From contig CAJNDS010002586.1 of NCBI GenBank assembly GCA_905221605.1, positions 120,001 through 184,000 of the forward strand: DNA of 64,000 nt, written 5' to 3'. Below are positions 43,428-64,000 of the stretch, piece after piece. Within the stretch, counting starts at the first letter, position 1. Each line of letters starts with the position of its first letter. The notes below the pieces were generated by a model that was given only the letters and a program-made list of their open reading frames with translations, was not told where the DNA came from and made no database searches. A program made the position numbers and the translations under genes. This stretch comes from Symbiodinium natans (taxonomy: Eukaryota; Sar; Dinophyceae; Suessiales; Symbiodiniaceae).

Positions 43428-44130
43428 CGTCGGGACTCCTGGGCCCACTCGTTGTAGTCAGACTGAGCCTCGCCGATGGCTTCGAAGGCCATCTGGCCCT
43501 GGAAGAACTGAATGTTAGGGAGGTTTTAAGTTTTCCTCGTAGTGATGTTCAGCAGCCGAGTTCAACTTACTGCCCCAGCAAAAAGATGCTGAAGCCTCCG
43601 CCATCTCCTCCTGCTGCTCCGCTTCCTCCTCTTCCTCGGCGCCCTGGGCGCTGGCGCACAAGCAATATTTGTCTCAAGCTCGATTTTCATGGCGGCGGCC
43701 TCTTTTCCCAAGAGGGAACAGCGACTTACAGCGTCTGCGAAGCCTTGCGAAGCCTTGCAAATCCTGAGTCTCAATTCAGTCCTCGTCCACCCGCTCCTTC
43801 AGCGCGCGCAGCGCATTCTCGGCGGCGGAGGACGCGAAGTCCTGGCTCCAAAGCGAAAAGCGAGAGGGCCAAGGAAAATGAATTTTGGAGGCTTCGCGTG
43901 GACTCGTGGAGTCGCATTTGGCCAAGGCTTTGGGGCTTTCAGGATGTCCAGGGCCTTGGCTCGGTTTCGGCAGTACTCCATCTTGAGAGACAGCTCCGGA
44001 AGAACCTGCTCTTCGTAATCTGCAGCGCATACAAACACGCAAACACGCCACGCTGCCTCATCAACCACTTGAGCCGTTGGCTCTAGCTGCGTAGTTGCTT
44101 CAAGTGAAAGCTCCACAATGCTGAGCTTTG
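43428..44130 (-). CDS. Unrecognised multi-exon gene, charged helical protein (partial)
   Basis: Joined exons: a segment near 44,050-44,130 (KLSIVELSLEATTQLEP and VVDEAAW) ending at a possible GT donor; 43,937-44,019 (YEEQVLPELSLKMEYCRNRA then KALDILK) with GC donor; 43,782-43,841 (DFASSAAENALRALKERVDE) with AG|G acceptor and AG|GA donor; and 43,428-43,498 (GQMAFEAIGEAQSDYNEWAQ, AG|G acceptor, GT donor). Phases agree across the second and third exons. An acidic stretch between them (GAEEEEEAEQQEEMAEASAS, near 43,575-43,625) may be a further exon. The predicted protein is rich in amphipathic helices. I do not recognise the family. It lies on the same strand as the other genes here. Confidence 0.5.
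43782..43841 (-). CDS. Exon, DFASSAAENALRALKERVDE
   Basis: 60 nt, phase 0, AG|G acceptor, AG|GA donor; a run of amphipathic helix. Confidence 0.5.
43937..44019 (-). CDS. Exon, YEEQVLPELSLKMEYCRNRA-KALDILK
   Basis: 83 nt (2+81), acceptor CTGCAG, donor GC; its phase joins correctly to the next exon at 43,841. Confidence 0.5.
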
Positions 44131-46673
44131 ATTCTCGCGGACTGGGCCCACAAAACCTCCGCAAGCCTCCGCGAGTTGCTGGCGCCGGCGCACCCAGCCC
44201 TCCAGGAGCTAACTTGTGGCACTAAAATGCACTAAAAAGGGGGGGGCATTTCCCAAAATAGGCGCACCCTCTGTACATCCCAAGTATGATAGGTTCATAT
44301 TCTATAGAATGCCCCTCTCATAGGCACCCCAACAAGGGTAGCCCTCATTTGCGGAAATTCCCCTAAGCCGCAAGATGCCACAAAGTCTGGATGATTTACA
44401 CACATGGACGGGGGGCCAATACAGGCATACAATAGTCTGTTCAGGAGTCATTGCAATGGCATACCACGTCATACCACACCAGCAGTTCACAAATCGGATC
44501 GGCACTTGGACTCACGAGAACGCTCGCAGTGTGTGAGGTGTGTTGCCGGGTGCGGCTGCGCCATGCTGCGCCGACAGACATCAAACAAACCCAGATACCG
44601 ATAGAACAAAAATGAACAAAATCATCGGACAATGGGATCGCTCCGTAAATCGACACTTCTCGCAGAAAGCGCCTCGAAGAGGCGCCCTGCGTGCTCCACC
44701 GAAGCGGCTGCCTCGCCTAAAAGCCACACTCGGGCTCCAGGCCGGCATGCGCACTTTTCAGAGCTCCTCTCTGGAACTTCTACTTGTAACTCAGGCGTGG
44801 GGTATGTCGGGTATGTCTGCAACGAGTCGTTGCGTAAGGCAAGCGGCGCAGCGACGGCGCCACCCGGTTCTCAGGCCGAATTCGCCGCTGAAGCATCCTG
44901 GGGCTCACGCTGGCACAAACTTCGCGTTTAGAGCAGAGGGCTTCAGACACCGCGTAATGTTGAAAATGCAACCCTTCGCTTTTTGCCTCACACACGCTAC
45001 ACACTTGAAAACCACATTCCGACCCTGCAGAGATGCCCAGGGAAGGCAGCTCAGGAATCTCAACCAGAATATTTTGCAAAAGCCGATCGCAGACCAGGAA
45101 GGTTTCAGCCTACTGCCAAAACAAGCACGGAAAAAAATGGCAACATTGTTCAACCAAGGGGCGTCAAGGAGGCGTGCTGCAGGTCTTCAGGCAGTGCCGT
45201 CTTCATGGGATCCCACGCCGGGCAAGGGCAACCTCAGCGGCGAAAGTCAGGCTTGCCAAGGCCTCGTGGGTCAAGAGTTCTGGGGCACCGCAATCGATCC
45301 TGAGTCTGTAAATCTGAGAGAGATCTTGGCCCCTTGCGATTCCACAACGTGCCGCACTAAGAAATGCGCCAGGCAAAGCCCGCTTTCTATCTAGTTTGCT
45401 ACAATATCGAATCATCTCAAGACCTCAAGACCGACGCACCATGCCAAGCCCATGGCTGTGCCAGTCACCTGAACCCTCCTCAAACCCGTTTGCGGGGAAA
45501 AAAAATGTTGCCACCAGGATGCCGGGATCCCGCGGCTCCTCGGAGCTTGGGCCACTTGGTCCGGCTTCGCCGGCGTGGGCCGCCTGCTCCTGCACTCGCG
45601 TGCTGCTTTGCACCGGCGTGACTTGTCAATCTGGCTGTCACTGTCCGGCTTCACGGCTGCGCAAGCACGAACATCTTGCAAGCTCCAGCAATCCTGGGTT
45701 ATTTAGATCGCCACCTAGGAAACACTCGACCACCTCCATTGCAATGTGCTCAGTTAGTTTTCAAGACCAGTAGCACAGCATCAAGGAAAATAATTGGAAG
45801 TCAAAAAGTGTCAACAATCGCAGGGCTGGGGCAGGCCGGGGGTCGTACCCTACCGACGCCGAAGCCCGAAACCCTGCCCACATGGCATTGACCTGCGGCC
45901 AGTGCCCTCTACCTGAAATAACCGAAGGGTCCGGCACACAAGTAAGTCTTCGCAGCGGCAACTTTGCTTTGATCTGGTCGTCAATGTAGGCATTCACATA
46001 CGTAGCGTAGGAAGAAGTGGCAATCTGGTCGTGGGCCGCAGTCCCTTGAGAAGAAATGTATCATGCCGCTACATGGATGACGCTTCGCCATCCGAAGCGA
46101 ATGACCCGAAAAACGAACAAGACAGCTCTGCCCTTAATCCGGTAAAATGCAGCCCATTTTTCCTCACTTGGAGCCGCTCTCGCAGCTACCGCAACTTGTT
46201 GCATTCTAGCTGTTTAAGCTCCAGATGCTGCAATGCAGAGAAGCGCAGCGTTTCCATCTGATTTAAATGGTGCTTATAGATACTGATGAAGCTCTAAGAA
46301 GCATAACTCGCAGGATAGCTATTGTTTTCGGACCTCCACATGAAAAAAACACAAACTCGCAAAAGTAAAACACCCATTTGGTGATCATGATTTCCTTGGC
46401 TTCAGCGGGGGAGGGGGTTTGGGAGGGGAGGAAGCGACTACTCCCCTCCCCCCATGGGCACATGTGTCATTCTTGTGTTTCTCCTGATTCGCTTTGTGCT
46501 AATTAATGTGCATGCCTCGTTGATGCTCACTGTTTGCTGATGTTTTTGTACTTGTTGATCCCTTTTTATATTTTGTTGATCCTTATTTACCTGTGTGTTG
46601 ATCGCTATGCCCCTTTCTTCAAGCGGAGCTTCAGAAGCCGTGGCTGACCTAAACACAAAGGACCCAAAGGAGC
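44131..46673. other. Mostly no gene recognised; one long plus-strand frame listed separately
   Basis: Apart from the frame at 44,612-45,394, open frames are short and overlapping. The stretch 46,390-46,460 is G/A-rich then C-rich with no coding look. Confidence 0.35.
44612..45394 (+). CDS. Hypothetical 260-residue open reading frame
   Basis: The frame is open upstream of its first ATG (to about 44,540) and runs to a TAG at 45,392-45,394. The product would be Arg/Gln/Ala-rich with no recognisable domain (for example KKMATLFNQGASRRRAAG). A frame this long is unlikely by chance at this base composition, but a comparable plus-strand frame at 57,796-58,602 is demonstrably antisense to glycine decarboxylase exons, so length alone is weak evidence here. 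It is also against the strand of the neighbours. Confidence 0.25.
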   Translation: MNKIIGQWDRSVNRHFSQKAPRRGALRAPPKRLPRLKATLGLQAGMRTFQSSSLELLLVTQAWGMSGMSATSRCVRQAAQRRRHPVLRPNSPLKHPGAHAGTNFAFRAEGFRHRVMLKMQPFAFCLTHATHLKTTFRPCRDAQGRQLRNLNQNILQKPIADQEGFSLLPKQARKKMATLFNQGASRRRAAGLQAVPSSWDPTPGKGNLSGESQACQGLVGQEFWGTAIDPESVNLREILAPCDSTTCRTKKCARQSPLSI

Positions 46674-46772
46674 TAGCATGGAGTCAATCCCAGTCCGCTC
46701 CTCCATCTCGTGATCGAACTCCTCGATCTCACCCTGCTCGACACCCGTTGGGGCTTCGTAGCCCGCGCTCTC
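46674..46772 (-). CDS. Candidate 99-nt exon, ESAGYEAPTGVEQGEIEEFD...
   Basis: AG|G acceptor and possible GC donor, 33 codons in phase 0. It reads ESAGYEAPTGVEQGEIEEFD then HEMEERTGIDSML. The acidic, polar composition looks coding and the splice signals match the window's usage. No partner exon is assigned and no family is recognised. Confidence 0.4.
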
Positions 46773-47389
46773 CTTGACCAAACAATTCGATGGTTTGCAA
46801 GCTTGACGCTGTCCAGTCATATCGTGTTGAGTGCAGGCGACCCGCAGGTGCGAGCCCCCGCATGATCGCGCAGCGCACCCTCATCGGCTTAAAGCTTCAA
46901 AGCCAGCAACGCCCTGAAACACTCATCACAATGACAGCACATTCTGACAAGCATCCGCGTTGACAATGCTCTTGGCCTCTTCCTGAATTTCTGCCTTTGG
47001 GCTCAGTGGGGCTCGTACAGAGCTCTCAAACTGCTCTCAAGTTCCCAGGAACATTTGTGGTGACTCAGACGTACAAAGTTGCCCCCTGCAAGGTTGCGCC
47101 ACGCTGAACCTCCCGAGCCATGTGCGCGCCGGTTCTGGGCGTTGTCTTGTCGCTACTAGTTAGGACCGGCTTCGGACTGGTCAGACAGACCCCGGCTTTG
47201 AGGGACCGACCTTACTCTCACAACTGCTTTTCGTATTGTCATGGGAGAGGAGAAGTGCGACACCCATGCTGTTGAACTGGTTTGGTTTGTTTCCGTGCCT
47301 GATCCGTCTCCTGGTCGATCCTGTCGGCTTCTTCGCCGTCCTCTACAGGATCAAGACAGGATCAAGGGCCCGTCTGTCATCTGACATCC

Positions 47390-48250
47390 GAGTAGAGAGC
47401 AAAGAGCTCCAGTGTGCACTTGCAAACTTTTGGCAGAGCTTTTCAATCCAAGCCCTGCCTCTCCGATGTTGAAAAGGAAAGCAGTAACCTCCGCAGGGAC
47501 TGTCAGGGTCAGAAGGATCAGGCTGTCAGTGCCAAATGGCTCTATCGCCTTGCCATCTGCGCGCCCTTCCAGAAAACCACTTGCAGCAACAGATGAGGCT
47601 TGAGCTTGAGGAAGTTGGAGCATTAAGTACCAGATGCCAGAGCTTGAACAGCGCACTGCAAAAATCGTAAACACGACCCAAGATGGTATCTCTTCCGCTT
47701 GATTTTGTGCTGCACCGTCGGTGCATGATGGTGCAGTTCAATAGATCCGGCAACATTGGCGACACCCCCCGATGATTCCGATGATCCTCCCCTACTCTCC
47801 CATCTCGTCCATCTCGGATCGGAGCAGCAAGTTGTTCAGTGGCCGGCTTGGTTTCCGCAACAGATGCGTATAACTTGGCCATACTGGTAACAACGATCCC
47901 TTGTGCAGAAAGGTTCAAGGTAAGAATGCTGCGTTGGCCCTGAACAGCACTCATCAGCTCTGAGCTTGAGAGCAAGGGGGCCTTTGCCCGGCCCGGCCGT
48001 GGCAGAGCAGGCACGGGCGCGGCAAGCGCCGGGTCCAGGGACAGTGCCTCCAGTTTAGCGACTTCAGCGTACTCGAAATTTGGAAGACTTCCTCGTTGCA
48101 GAGCTTGGCAAAGCAGGAGAGTTGCCCATCAAAGGAAACAGAAACAGCAGTAACAAATCCCTGGGCCAGAAGCTGAGCGGGAGCTCGCTACGGGTGTGCA
48201 GGGATGCCGACAAGAAATTGTTGGCACTGTCTCGTGTTGCCCCCCAACAG
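47390..48250 (+). CDS. Candidate coiled-coil gene fragments (strand uncertain)
   Basis: On the plus strand, successive segments look like coiled coil: ESKELQCALANFWQ near 47,395-47,440; SDVEKESSNLRRDCQGQKDQ near 47,465-47,520 with an AG|GC donor; HLQQQMRLELEEVGALSTRC then QSLNSALQK (47,573-47,666, AG acceptor, GTAAAC donor); a GTAAGA donor after GCAGAAAGGTTCAAG near 47,918; and NLEDFLVAELGKAGELPIKG near 48,070-48,140. The minus strand of 47,850-48,014 also has a coding-like frame (SSSELMSAVQGQRSILTLNL). Both cannot be right; the coiled-coil reading seems better, although every confident gene nearby is on the minus strand. Confidence 0.3.
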
Positions 48251-51200
48251 CCCTGAACCCTGGACCACACCTAACATCTGCTCCACAGAAGGGCGGGGAA
48301 GGGGAGGGGGAGGGCGCGACACACCTCAGACCACTAGCTGTGCTCACACCATGCCCACATCTCGGCTCATGGCTGAAGACTTCAAAGGAGGCAGATGGGC
48401 AGGACGGCCTGACAATATCTCTGGCCTAAACCTAAGCAGTTCCCGACTCATACGGAACAAACAAGAAACTACGTTTTTGGGTCGCGCAGCGGTTTGTTGT
48501 GGGTTCATGTAATGCGGCATCATTTGCCAAGCTGGTTGTGAGAAATCCTTTGGTGAACCGGGAGGACTGTTGCAACAACGAAAGTGTCAACACGACGTGA
48601 AACGAGCCAAATTGATCCAAATTGCATTGAAAACGTCAGAGTCACATCACCCAGTGAATCGGAAGCGACGGTCAAGCGAACAAAGTCCACACTTACAAAT
48701 TGCCGTCCGACAACCGTCTGCACCCTCTGACCTCCATACTGGCCTGACATTCACTGCACATCACACGGCTGCAGTGTGACAAAGGGAGATGTGTTTCGCG
48801 CGGGAAGTCGAGCACATGGGCCCTGAATCATCCTGAATCCGTGGCTCCCAAACAGCCCAAAGGTCCAAAGTCTGTGTGGGAAAACACAACTTCTAAAGGA
48901 ACAACAACCTCTGCTTTCCCATCTGCGAGGGGGCGGTCTGAGATGCTCAACGAGACTCCTTCTAATCGCCCGATGTCGCTAGATCTCGCTGTGTCGCGGC
49001 GCCTGGACTTGTGCCGACCTGCAGCAGACCGACCTCAGGGTCCCACAAGGCAGCAACAAGATGCAAACAATATGACATGCAACGGCAACGGTCTTCAGTT
49101 TGAGTTTGCTCCGGAGTCGCTCTCGTGACCTTGTAGGGATCCCAGAACATGGACGCGGGCCTTCCGTTGTAGCGAGGCGATGCGCCGCGTTGGGCTGCTG
49201 GCCTGGGGGCTCACCAGGAATCCTCACTGCTATAGGAGTCTCGGAGTTCATTGGAGACGACCGGCAAGCAATAGCACGTTAGCAAGTGGCCGCAGCAACT
49301 TTTGGCTACCAAACCATCACAGTCAGATGACGGCATGCAAAGCATTGCAAGAAACAACACATCTAGGAAAGTGCGGTCGCTCGCTGACTAAATGCCTTCA
49401 GACGCTCTCTGTATCGTGAAACGCGGGGAATGATTCCGTCGCAGCTTTCTTGCAGGAAAGGGCCTGCGAAGGCAGCTGTGTAAAGCGTCGCACGTCCCCT
49501 TCGTCATCACCTGAGGGCACGGGTGGGCCAAGCAGGGCCTAGCAGTATTTCGATTGTTTGCTTCGCATTCCATCCAGGCACGGCCTTATCGGAAACAACG
49601 GTAGTAGGGTCCCAAACGCTTACGAGAATGTCATAAACATGAACTGCGAGGGTCTTATCCAAGGCCTTCACAACCTTCAAGATCTCCAAGTCACAAGACC
49701 ACAAACGAGTTCTTATAGTCGAAGATGTGCTTAAGCTAGTTCTTATACTATTCATTAAGATATAATGCGCCCCCTAAGTTCCCACACGCGACGAGGGTTT
49801 CAATCTACATTCCGGTGTGTGTTTTTGAGGGTAGCGCACACACATAATCACACATACAGACATGCATAATCACACATACTTTTCTGTGAGTGAGTTCTTG
49901 CCTTGTTCAAGTTCGTATACTTATTCACACGATTGCAGCGGCAGTGCCAGGTAGGTCTCTGACATGCAGAATTAGGTACTTGAGGTCAGGTGTTGTGTGG
50001 CTCTCCTCTGTTTGGGACGTGAGCGCATCCAAAATTGTTAAGGGAAGGCACTCCATGGCAAACTTCGCGAACGTCTGGGAGAGTGCGAGCGCAGCTGCCG
50101 GGCACCTGGAAGGAAGAGCGGCGCAAAACTCCACAGGCAGCTGCGGCTGCACTGTAGTTGAACGGCACAGGGCTTGCATGCCAGACTCGCGGACAAAAGA
50201 GCCCGGTCGAAATTCAGAGAAACGGAGTGGAATGTTTGCATGGTTGCGTTTCCGAGTCTCCACATGTCTGCACGTGTCTGCACAATTCTGCACATGTCTG
50301 CAAATGCCGAAACAGCTTGAGGTTTGGGTCGCTTAGGTCAAGCGTTAATGGAACGGACTCGTGAGGCCGTGGCGATGCAGCAGCCGTTTAAGCCGGCGCC
50401 GCTGTGACAAACTTCTTGGCAAAGAGTCTCGGCGGGCGCTAGGGGTGCTCCAATGTCGAGGCGTGCAGCACATTAACAAATAGTTATTTCCGTGCGGCCA
50501 AGCGAAGACTGAGAGGCGTGCAAGGAGTGTAGCAGCGTAGCCTTTTGAAGCAAATGCTTGCTGAGGACCAGACGTGCGTGGTGACGGTGGTGGTGGTGGT
50601 GGTGGTGGTGATGGTGCGCGTTGTGATGGTGATGATGGTGATGGCGCCCACGGCTCTGCGACCGTCCTCGTCACGGGTCAATTGCAAAGAGCTGTTGTGT
50701 ACACACTGGAAGAGAGCCCTTTGCCAAGGCAGCAAGGGGCTGCGCTAGGTCTCAACAGGATTGAGGCTTGGATTGTTCTTCTCTTGGTGCTGGGCTTTGG
50801 CTGCTACATGATGGTCCATGACGCTACCGGAACTCCGACGCTTTGGACTCTGCACTTTGGGCCTTGCACTCTTCAGAGCGCCCGCGTACAAATTGTTGAA
50901 TACTGCTCTTAAGTACATAAGAGATTGCTTGCCTATACTTTCACAACCCCTCCGTCTGCCAGATCCAATCACGGCAAACCATGTTTCCTCTGCGGGCGCC
51001 CCATTTTACAGCTGCAACAAAGCCTCAACATAGAATCTTGTTCCAATTCCGGTGCACATGTCCAAACAGCTCATTGCCTTCGAGCTGTTGCCAGCTCAAG
51101 CCTCGAACATGTCATCGTTCACATGCCGGGAGTGGGAGTTTTGGGGAGTTTGGGGGGCAAGGGCTGAGTAGTCGCCAAGGTTCCGTGCCGATGTGTCGAC

Positions 51201-53667
51201 TTGCCCTTTCCTTTCCCCTTGCCTTTGCCCGGATCCTCAAGACCTCCGCGGGCTGTCCAAGATTGGCAAGGCAAGAGTGGTGTGGATGCTCTGACACCTC
51301 TCGGATCATCTATGCACTGGAATGCACCATGGAAGGCACTGAAAATGCACAATGCAAACTGCTCTCCACCTCCTTTTCCTTTGCCCTTGGCTTTGCCTGG
51401 CACAGATGCAACCGCGGAGGTCGCTTCCGAACACAGGGACGTACCGGGCGCACAGAAGGCACGTGACCTAAAGGCGGCATACAGCGTCTGTATTGCTTGC
51501 TGGGTCGCCATCCGAAATTCTAACTTGCAGACATCGACATCAGACACCGCGAGCCACAAGAGTACTTTGTGTTCAGCGCCGTACATTTATGGATACTGTA
51601 TGCTCCATGCTGCACGCAGAAACCGGCTTCCAAATTCTGGACTATCGGGCATCCGCTCATTCTCTCCAGTTCTCTCCCAAGCCAGCAGCGCCTGGATCAT
51701 GCTGCGCAGCTGGCGCATCGCTGTGATCGGGTTTGGATGCCGATGGGCCTGACAAGGTCGAGCAGTGAGAATCCCCCGGTGCGGTTTAGCATGGAGCCTA
51801 GGGCAGCACATGTCAGAGAGGGTAAAGCAGCTAAAGAGCCGGCAGAGCTAAGCAGTTACTCCAGCACTGGGAGCAGCCGGTGTTTTTAGCTCGTTTGGCC
51901 ACGGCTTCCTTCTTTGCTATCACCGCTGCCTGCATTGCCTGCACAGTCTCGAAATCAATCCAATACCCCAACCCCCGCACGTGCACGTGCTCTTCGACCT
52001 GTCTGCCCAGACACTAGAGCTTCTAGTTCCTACTTAAAACCAGCGATATCCGACTAACATATGTTCACCACTCAGGAGCAAAACTAGAACTAAGCTGTAA
52101 GTGCACGAAATGTAACGCCTGGCGTGGGAGCTTTGCCCTCGTGGCTGGAGCTGCTTGGGTGATCATGGCCTGCCGACGCCAGGTCGTATCGCGGACCAGG
52201 GGCCAGGGGTGCAGTGGGTAAGGCATGGGATCAAACCGATCAAGCTAGAACAAGCTGCGGCAAGCTGCCAAAACTCACACGAAAATTCGTCACCTTGAGC
52301 ACTCAGCCTTCTGCACTTTCTGCGCCCTTCACGCTCTCGGACTTCGGAAGAGCCGCACTGGTTGCACCGGTTGCAGGCTTGGAGGCGCTGGCACCTCGGA
52401 AAAAGAAGATCGTGCTGCGGTCAAACCCTGCGTGGTCCGTGCTGACCTCAACACAATGCTGGTTGATGCTGTCTTCCGGGAAAAAGTCCACAAGTTGTCA
52501 CAAGTTATAACTCTGACAGCGAGCGTTCGCTGATCAGATGACCACAGCTCTGGACTCGTTCATGCCATGCTCGATCTTGTCGTGACACTGCTTTCGCGCC
52601 ATTCCTGTGGCGCAAACTGCTTTCATCTAGCTGGGAACCGTGCTAGGCGTCGGAGCCAGGATCTCGGCTGAAGGCTTCGCTGCCCCTGTCACCGTCAGCC
52701 CATGCACAACCCCAAACATTCATGGATGAATGGCTGAACACGGCCACGCCCGCGAATTCAAGCCAGAAACCCCAAAAGCCACTGGGATGAAAAGCCAGCA
52801 GGGAATGCTCAGAATCCCCGTCATGATTTGTCAACTGCAACCCCCATCGTGCTCTTCATTCCTTCTCGTTGCGCCTGGCCAATAGACCGCTCATACTACT
52901 GGGTGTGGCAACCCACACGTAAGCACACATCAAGAACGCTCAAACCCAGGAGCCTCCACGTGGCATTATGAAATCCATATCATGCATACACAGCCAGTAC
53001 ATCTCCAATCAGGCTACAGCAACCAACAAGCACGCGTGACAATCCGCATGAGACCACTTATTACAGCACCGCTAGTCACCAGCCCCGATCAAGCAAATCC
53101 TTTTCTGTCGCACGAGAATTTCAGCGTTACTTGCTGAGGTCGCGTAAAGAGTTGTCGACTCAACGTCGAAGACTCCACTGCTGCGGTGGTACGTCCGACT
53201 TGGATCTGCGAGCGCTAGAAAAATGATTGGTGCTTGGATAAAACGGCTCGTGAAAAGCTCTCTCGTGTCCGTTGACCCTTTGGTTGCCCAGCCACGGCAG
53301 TGGCCTACAACACTCACAGAGCGCCGCTGCTACCAACGCAAACTCCTGGCCTTCGCCAGGACCTGCTGAGGTATGATGAGTTGCCTGCTAGTCTTGAAGT
53401 GATAGCAGCGAGCTCACGATGAACAGTCATTACGATGAACAGCTATCAACGAGTATCATCAGCGGAGTCGCATAGCTTTGCAACTGCGCGAGAGATGAGA
53501 GGTTTGAGGGGTGGCTGAATACCTCTCCTTGGCAAAAGCCAGCTTGCATTTTTACCTCATCTCTTCCCCCCAATCCTCAACGAGATTAGGGGCCTGGACG
53601 GATTGTCCAAGCCCATGTTCATTCAACACGCTAAGACAAGAGATACGGCTCAAGGGCCCTTGGGAAT
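48251..53667. other. Long stretch without a recognised gene
   Basis: Frames up to 183 codons overlap on both strands. Points seen: a GKGKGKGK-coding purine stretch on the minus strand at 51,195-51,225 and 51,360-51,400, (GGT)n/(GAT)n at 50,580-50,645, and a coding-looking minus-strand segment at 53,080-53,270 (FLALADPSRTYHRSSGVFDV) with no partner exon. The 3' end of glycine decarboxylase at 53,668 would terminate transcription somewhere below 53,667. Confidence 0.4.
50580..50645 (+). repeat. (GGT)n/(GAT)n trinucleotide repeat
   Basis: About nine GGT units followed by GAT/GGT mixtures. Confidence 0.9.
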
Positions 53668-63323
<9,656 letters not shown>

Positions 63324-64000
63324 CTGACAGAGCTGGCCGAGATCAAGAGCGTGCAACTTTTCGATTCAGATCTGGCTCTGTGACCCGGACATGCTTCAGC
63401 ATTTGTAGGCATGCTCTCAAAGATCTGTTTAAAGGCAGCTTCTGGTTGTGCGTTCATGAAATGAAAATGCACATGTTTCGAATGACTCGGATCACACGTA
63501 CGACTTCCTCCATGCAACATGCCAAAACAAGCCTAAGTAAACGCGGTTTCATACATATTCGCATCCATGGATATGACTCCTCCAGTATGATACCCAGACG
63601 CAGGCTTGTATAGGCGGCAAAAAGTATGATCGGGCTTACTACACGAGTTGTGTTCTTTCGGTGTGTTTTGGTACCAAGCGGAAACCATATGTTTCGGCGG
63701 CATATGCAAAAAGCCTCGCTTCATTCAACTAAACAAGCACCAACCAGAATCTGCTGAGATATTCATATCCAAATCAAGGACAGCATGGGGAAATTTCTGA
63801 CCTCTAGGGCAAAGGGATCGCGACTCAAAACAGGCTCTAATTACTAATGACGGTGGATGAAGCCCATCGCATTCGCCTAAATTCAGCTTGGATACATGCA
63901 AGAAGAAACCCAACCTGAAATGCCCGAAAGTCCTGAACTTATGCTGGCGTATTCCCCAGACAGTGGAAGATGCCGCTGCAGCATCATAGGCACGCCAAGA
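63324..64000. other. Probable upstream GLDC intron, no exon recognised
   Basis: I looked on the minus strand for the preceding family segments (SNICTAQALLAN and RVH) and did not find them. The stretch is AT-richer with no coding look. Confidence 0.4.

Noticed and set aside
51119-51586. Minus-strand frame with GKGKGKGK stretches
   Set aside because: Purine-rich low complexity; no splice partners or family motif, so noted only in the region description.

Overview
This window is nuclear DNA of a eukaryote, most probably a dinoflagellate and plausibly a Symbiodiniaceae species. The strongest evidence is a gene for the P protein of the glycine cleavage system (glycine decarboxylase), recovered here exon by exon on the minus strand between 53,668 and 63,323. 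It is cut into at least 30 tiny exons of 23 to 87 nt. Only about a third of its intron donors are GT; most are GC and a few are GA, and nearly every acceptor reads AG|G. That combination, together with tandem gene arrays, recognisable genes all on one strand and degenerate TTTAGGG telomere-type sequence, fits dinoflagellates.

Layout. 1-3.2 kb: remains of a minus-strand gene with SHIPPO/STPG-like (PGPGxY) segments, plus degenerate telomere-like sequence. 5.2-33.2 kb: a head-to-tail array of three copies (A, B, C; about 9-10 kb each) of one minus-strand, many-exon gene that I do not recognise. Each copy ends in a long low-complexity tail. In B and C the tail is a tandem 24-residue Ala/Pro/Glu/Lys repeat of about 790 and 860 residues. 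In A it is a shorter Gln/Glu/Ala-rich segment. Short exons are conserved in frame between copies, and one of them resembles a DPY-30/RII-alpha docking helix. B and C share a nearly identical 1.4 kb block inside otherwise diverged sequence, which suggests gene conversion or a recent exchange. 34.1-36.6 kb: a second minus-strand SHIPPO-like gene, sharing a 36-nt exon with the first one. 36.6-53.6 kb: sparse; candidate exons at 40.3, 41.2, 43.4-44.1, 46.7 and 47.4-48.2 kb, with long stretches where I recognise nothing. 53.7-63.3 kb: the C-terminal half or more of glycine decarboxylase; its 5' part lies beyond the window or in unresolved sequence.

The glycine decarboxylase would work in mitochondrial glycine catabolism and photorespiration and has no evident tie to the array. 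SHIPPO-type proteins are known from flagella and microtubules. Their position on both sides of an array whose product carries a docking-helix-like motif allows, but does not prove, a cytoskeletal role for the array gene. Simple repeats are abundant, including two TG tracts of about 0.5 kb inside copy A, and all exon joins are read by eye without transcript support.
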